Below the pieces are notes generated by a model. The model did no database searches. It saw only the letters and a program-made list of their open reading frames with translations, and was not told where the DNA came from. Both the position numbers and the translations under genes were made by a program. Positions 59,270 to 62,000 of a DNA stretch of 62,000 nt are shown in pieces. The DNA lies in the NCBI RefSeq assembly GCF_001949145.1, contig NW_019091360.1:46775-108774 (forward strand), in the 5' to 3' direction. Numbering within the stretch: the first letter of the stretch is position 1; each line of letters begins with the position of its first letter. Origin of the DNA: Acanthaster planci (Eukaryota > Echinodermata > Asteroidea > Valvatida > Acanthasteridae).

Positions 59270-59791
59270 GATTACAGAAATAGAAAACAATCATTTCCCG
59301 CTCCAAGGCTGATTGAATGACATCATTGCCAGAACAATACATATACACTGCCACAGTACATGCAGTATCACAAGCTTGCAATAGACCACGTTTTGTTCTA
59401 TGTAGCTTGGCCCACAGGGCAAACACCATCTCAGTTCAAAGTAGAAATTAAAAGACACAGTCCCACCGTGTATTTCTTGAACTGAGAGAGTGTTTGCCCT
59501 GTCGGCCAAGCTACATCAAACACAACGTGATCTATTGCAAGCATTTAATACTGCATGTACTGTGTGCTATGTACACGTGCACTGTAGATGCATCGTTCAT
59601 CCAATCAGCCTGGGAGCATGAACAGCCTACAGGTTATTTTTGGTGGGCAGGGAAACGCAGGATCGTTTTATTCATTTTGCGGTCACAATTAATGGGGTAA
59701 ACATTAAATTTATGATGTTTTTGAAATGGTTACATATTTCTTGTTATCTTGAAGTACTTCACGCGAACTAATTGTTTTCTATTTCTGTAAC
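59270..59791. mobile_element. Long inverted repeat / foldback element
   Basis: The inner arms at about 59299-59441 and 59477-59618 are inverted copies of about 140 bp. Matching pairs include GGCCAAGCTACAT, AGGGCAAACAC, TTGCAATAGA and CCAAGGCTGATTGAAT. An outer pair ACAGAAATAGAAAACAAT (59273-59290) and ATTGTTTTCTATTTCTGT (59771-59788) is perfect over 18 bp, with about 150 bp unmatched on the right side only. This fits one element whose left half lost a segment. Confidence 0.7.
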
Positions 59792-60900
59792 CCTTTAACA
59801 AAACTTATTGTGCCCTATGATATGTCACACGGGCTGATTCAGATGAATAAACAAATGTGGAGATCAAACAGAATTACAAACATTTTTCAAGAATCTGCAG
59901 CCTGTGTTGTTTCACTTAGTGTATACCCTCACTTCATGTGCCAGCTGTGGAGACTATGCGTTGCCATTTGATTTTGAATGGTTAACCCTCAAAGGGGCAG
60001 GTTTTTTTAGTGCTTGAAAATGCTTTGCGACTGGATCCTATATGCTTACACAACGGACACTTAATTTGATGAGAAGTGGTCACTGGGTATCACTATACCT
60101 GTATTATGGTCTAGTTATCACAATCATTTCTTGATTGTTGAGATCAAAGGTATCACAACTACTTTGGAGAGATGGACATCAGACTCTATTCTTGTTTGCC
60201 CTTGATCTTTTGTATTCTAGTTGGAAAATGTGGAAAAAATTGAAGCTGTCTCAAGAATGGTGAAACAACATGCAAAAAAGAAAGCCTTGTTTAAAAGCTT
60301 TTTAAAAGGGCATTTCTCAATGAGAATAAAAATTAAATATTTTTGTAACAAGTATATTTAAAACTGACTAGGTGCCTTTTGACAATTATTGGCCTACTAT
60401 GCGAAGGAGAGTTCCAGAGCAGTTTTATCCTCCAATACCTATACGACCCCCTTCTGCTGGGACTTCCCCCTATTTCTGGATCAATTCCCGTCTCCTCCGG
60501 GGACTCCTCTCAACTCCCCGGATTCCACACAACCCCGGGGAAAAGATCGCCAGACAACGAGGTTTCACAAAAGGGCCCCAGATTTTCCCTACCCAACCAA
60601 AAATTCTGAACAAATTTCTTAAGATTCCTCCAGAAGTAAATGGATCTAACTTTTGCCAGTCGGTTTTAATACGCTAAATTAGTCATGACTCACGCGGCGG
60701 GGTTAACTGTAAATGGTTACAAAACGAAATGTGATTTAATTGAGCAAGCGAAATTGGACATACAGAGTCAAAGGCATCACATTTGCTTGGTGAGACAAAC
60801 AAAATACGGAAATAAAGTTTATAAACTGCAGCAAATATTTATTCCAAGTGATATGATTACTTAATAAAATTTATAAAATATTAAATTTAGTTAAATCTAT
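59792..60900. other. Unassigned sequence
   Basis: Three overlapping plus-strand frames at 60372-60677 arise from a C-rich stretch, and none has a recognisable domain. Otherwise AT-rich with nothing identified. Confidence 0.4.
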
Positions 60901-62000
60901 TTAACTAATTTTGCACAATTCGGTATTTTTGTCGATGTAACTTTTCATCCAAGGCGCTTGTTTGAAGGACATCACACGGTGGACTTCTTTTAGCTGTAAA
61001 CCTGTAAACTTGCAGTAGTGTACAATGTATTTATGCTTGGTGTCTAAAGTTGCTACTAACTTGTCTATAGAAGTAACCCTTTCTCCGCTCGATGACAAAT
61101 CATTCTGATAGTCCAACAGCCATTCGTTTGGTACTGAGCTGTTTTCAGGCGCTAGCGGGAAGTCGTTGTGTAAAAGTCATGTAAGTACTGTGGGTAATCG
61201 AGCTTGACTTCAAGCATGTAGCCTTTCGAAGCGCTGGGTGAAAGTCTTGCGATGTACTCGGGAGTAAACTTGTCCAATGCTTTCAACCACTGAAAATTCC
61301 TGATGGGTAACGGTTGACTCATGGCCCAGCCGTATAGATTATTTGCATCAGGGTACATTATGTGAGACATCGGTTTATTTGGATCATAGTCTTTTAAATC
61401 GGGATTATTGGCTTTGGTGTAACGTTTTGCCCCAAGGCTCGAGATGCCGCCTCTTTTAGTCCGTTCAAAAAGACATATGTCTGTCTGTTAATAACTCAAG
61501 TTGCACGCCTGAATGTTTCAATTAAGCATCCCACAATAGACCCGGCGATGTGTAATAATTGGCTGGGTCTAAACCGTAATTCTTTTTACACACCTGTCAA
61601 ACATTTTCAAATACGCAGGCTAATAAAATGGTGTCCATTTGTACATAAAGATCGTGGTAGTCTCCAAGATTTTGACACCTAAACGTTTGCCATACACCTT
61701 GAGCTCTGGAATATTCTTCTTTGCTTACAGTCTGCTGCTTCAACGAGCTATAAAATGTGTCTCGAGTTGAGAGGCTGGTTTCTTCAAATCTATCGAAAGA
61801 ATCTATACATTCGTATTGGTAAACACCCTTCTCTAAAAGCAAGTCTGTGTTGTTTGGAAATCTTTAACGGAGCAGGTTAAAATCGTTCAGGGAACAGTTT
61901 TTAAACAATCGATTGAGCGAAGCTGCCATGAAATGAAACGAGTCTAGAAATCTAAGTTGGCCAAATGAGAAGGATATATAATTCTCGGTGTTTTTAGCAA
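60901..62000 (-). pseudogene. Polinton (Maverick) family-B DNA polymerase, decayed and partial
   Basis: Minus-strand pieces, from the window edge inwards, match a protein-primed family-B polymerase of Polinton type. An exonuclease-region segment with a DSF.FM pattern (about 61940) comes first. Then follow GVYQYECIDSFDRFEE (61824-61780), a YHDLYVQMDTILLACVFENV block, a YGLDPANYYTSPGLLWD segment near 61560 and the polymerase motif DANNLYGWAM (61350-61322). The tail HRVMSFKQAPWMKSYIDKNT ends in a stop at 60901, before the remaining polymerase motifs. Stops at about 61867 and in 61380-61540 show it is dead. The element continues beyond the window on the right. Confidence 0.85.

Noticed and set aside
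60372-60677. Three overlapping plus-strand ORFs (76-101 codons)
   Set aside because: Result of a C-rich stretch with few stops in any frame; no protein motif.

Overview
The window is intron-rich, repeat-rich animal DNA. There are no bacterial-style operons, all the protein-coding evidence is in short GT-AG bounded exons, and most of the length is transposable-element debris. The mix of DIRS-like tyrosine-recombinase retroelements, CR1/L2-type LINEs, a Polinton DNA polymerase, piggyBac-like and pogo-like non-autonomous elements and CAAGT-type simple repeats suggests a marine invertebrate. I would guess a deuterostome such as an echinoderm or hemichordate, but this is inference and I cannot name the species.

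The one clear host gene lies on the minus strand and crosses most of the window. Nine exons between 48078 and 1466 join in one reading frame (1569 nt, about 523 codons) with consistent splice phases and no internal stop. They encode a central and C-terminal part of a protein I recognise as CFAP65 (CCDC108), an axonemal protein with MSP/ASH-type beta domains needed for motile cilia and sperm flagella. The 5' exons lie beyond the recognisable part (above 48 kb, possibly outside the window). The ORF is still open at the last visible donor at 1466, so the 3' end lies to the left.

The introns hold mobile elements. Intron 1756-19455 (17.7 kb) holds a piggyBac-like MITE (2551-3242), a degenerate reverse transcriptase fragment (4399-5366), a broken DDE_4 transposase (about 7010-7500), a decayed DIRS-like element (about 8240-13250) with a pogo-like MITE nested in it (9883-10511), and a CAAGT repeat region. 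Intron 20526-29581 holds a 5'-truncated L2-like LINE (22050-23085), a small dispersed repeat, a pogo-like MITE (24626-25434) and a second piggyBac-like MITE (27887-28474). Intron 29842-39507 holds a foldback MITE, a second DIRS-like element (30420-34320), a transposase-like ORF of 310 codons (35692-36624) and, on the opposite strand, a broken BEN-like gene copy (37260-37989). Intron 40414-45253 holds a foldback with a tRNA-like T-arm and a degenerate tandem array rich in TCACGTGA and TGACGTCA motifs.

Right of the last recognised exon (48.1-62 kb) are a second copy of a dispersed repeat, more CAAGT repeats, an assembly gap (50585-50675), a LINE tail, a third DIRS-like element (about 51440-56150), an internally deleted CR1-like LINE (56480-58740), two hairpin/foldback repeats, and a decayed Polinton DNA polymerase B that runs off the end of the window. 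I see no convincing new biological system. The most useful results are the CFAP65 gene model, which should not be missed among the transposon ORFs, the three related DIRS copies, and several terminal-inverted-repeat elements whose ends can be placed to the base.
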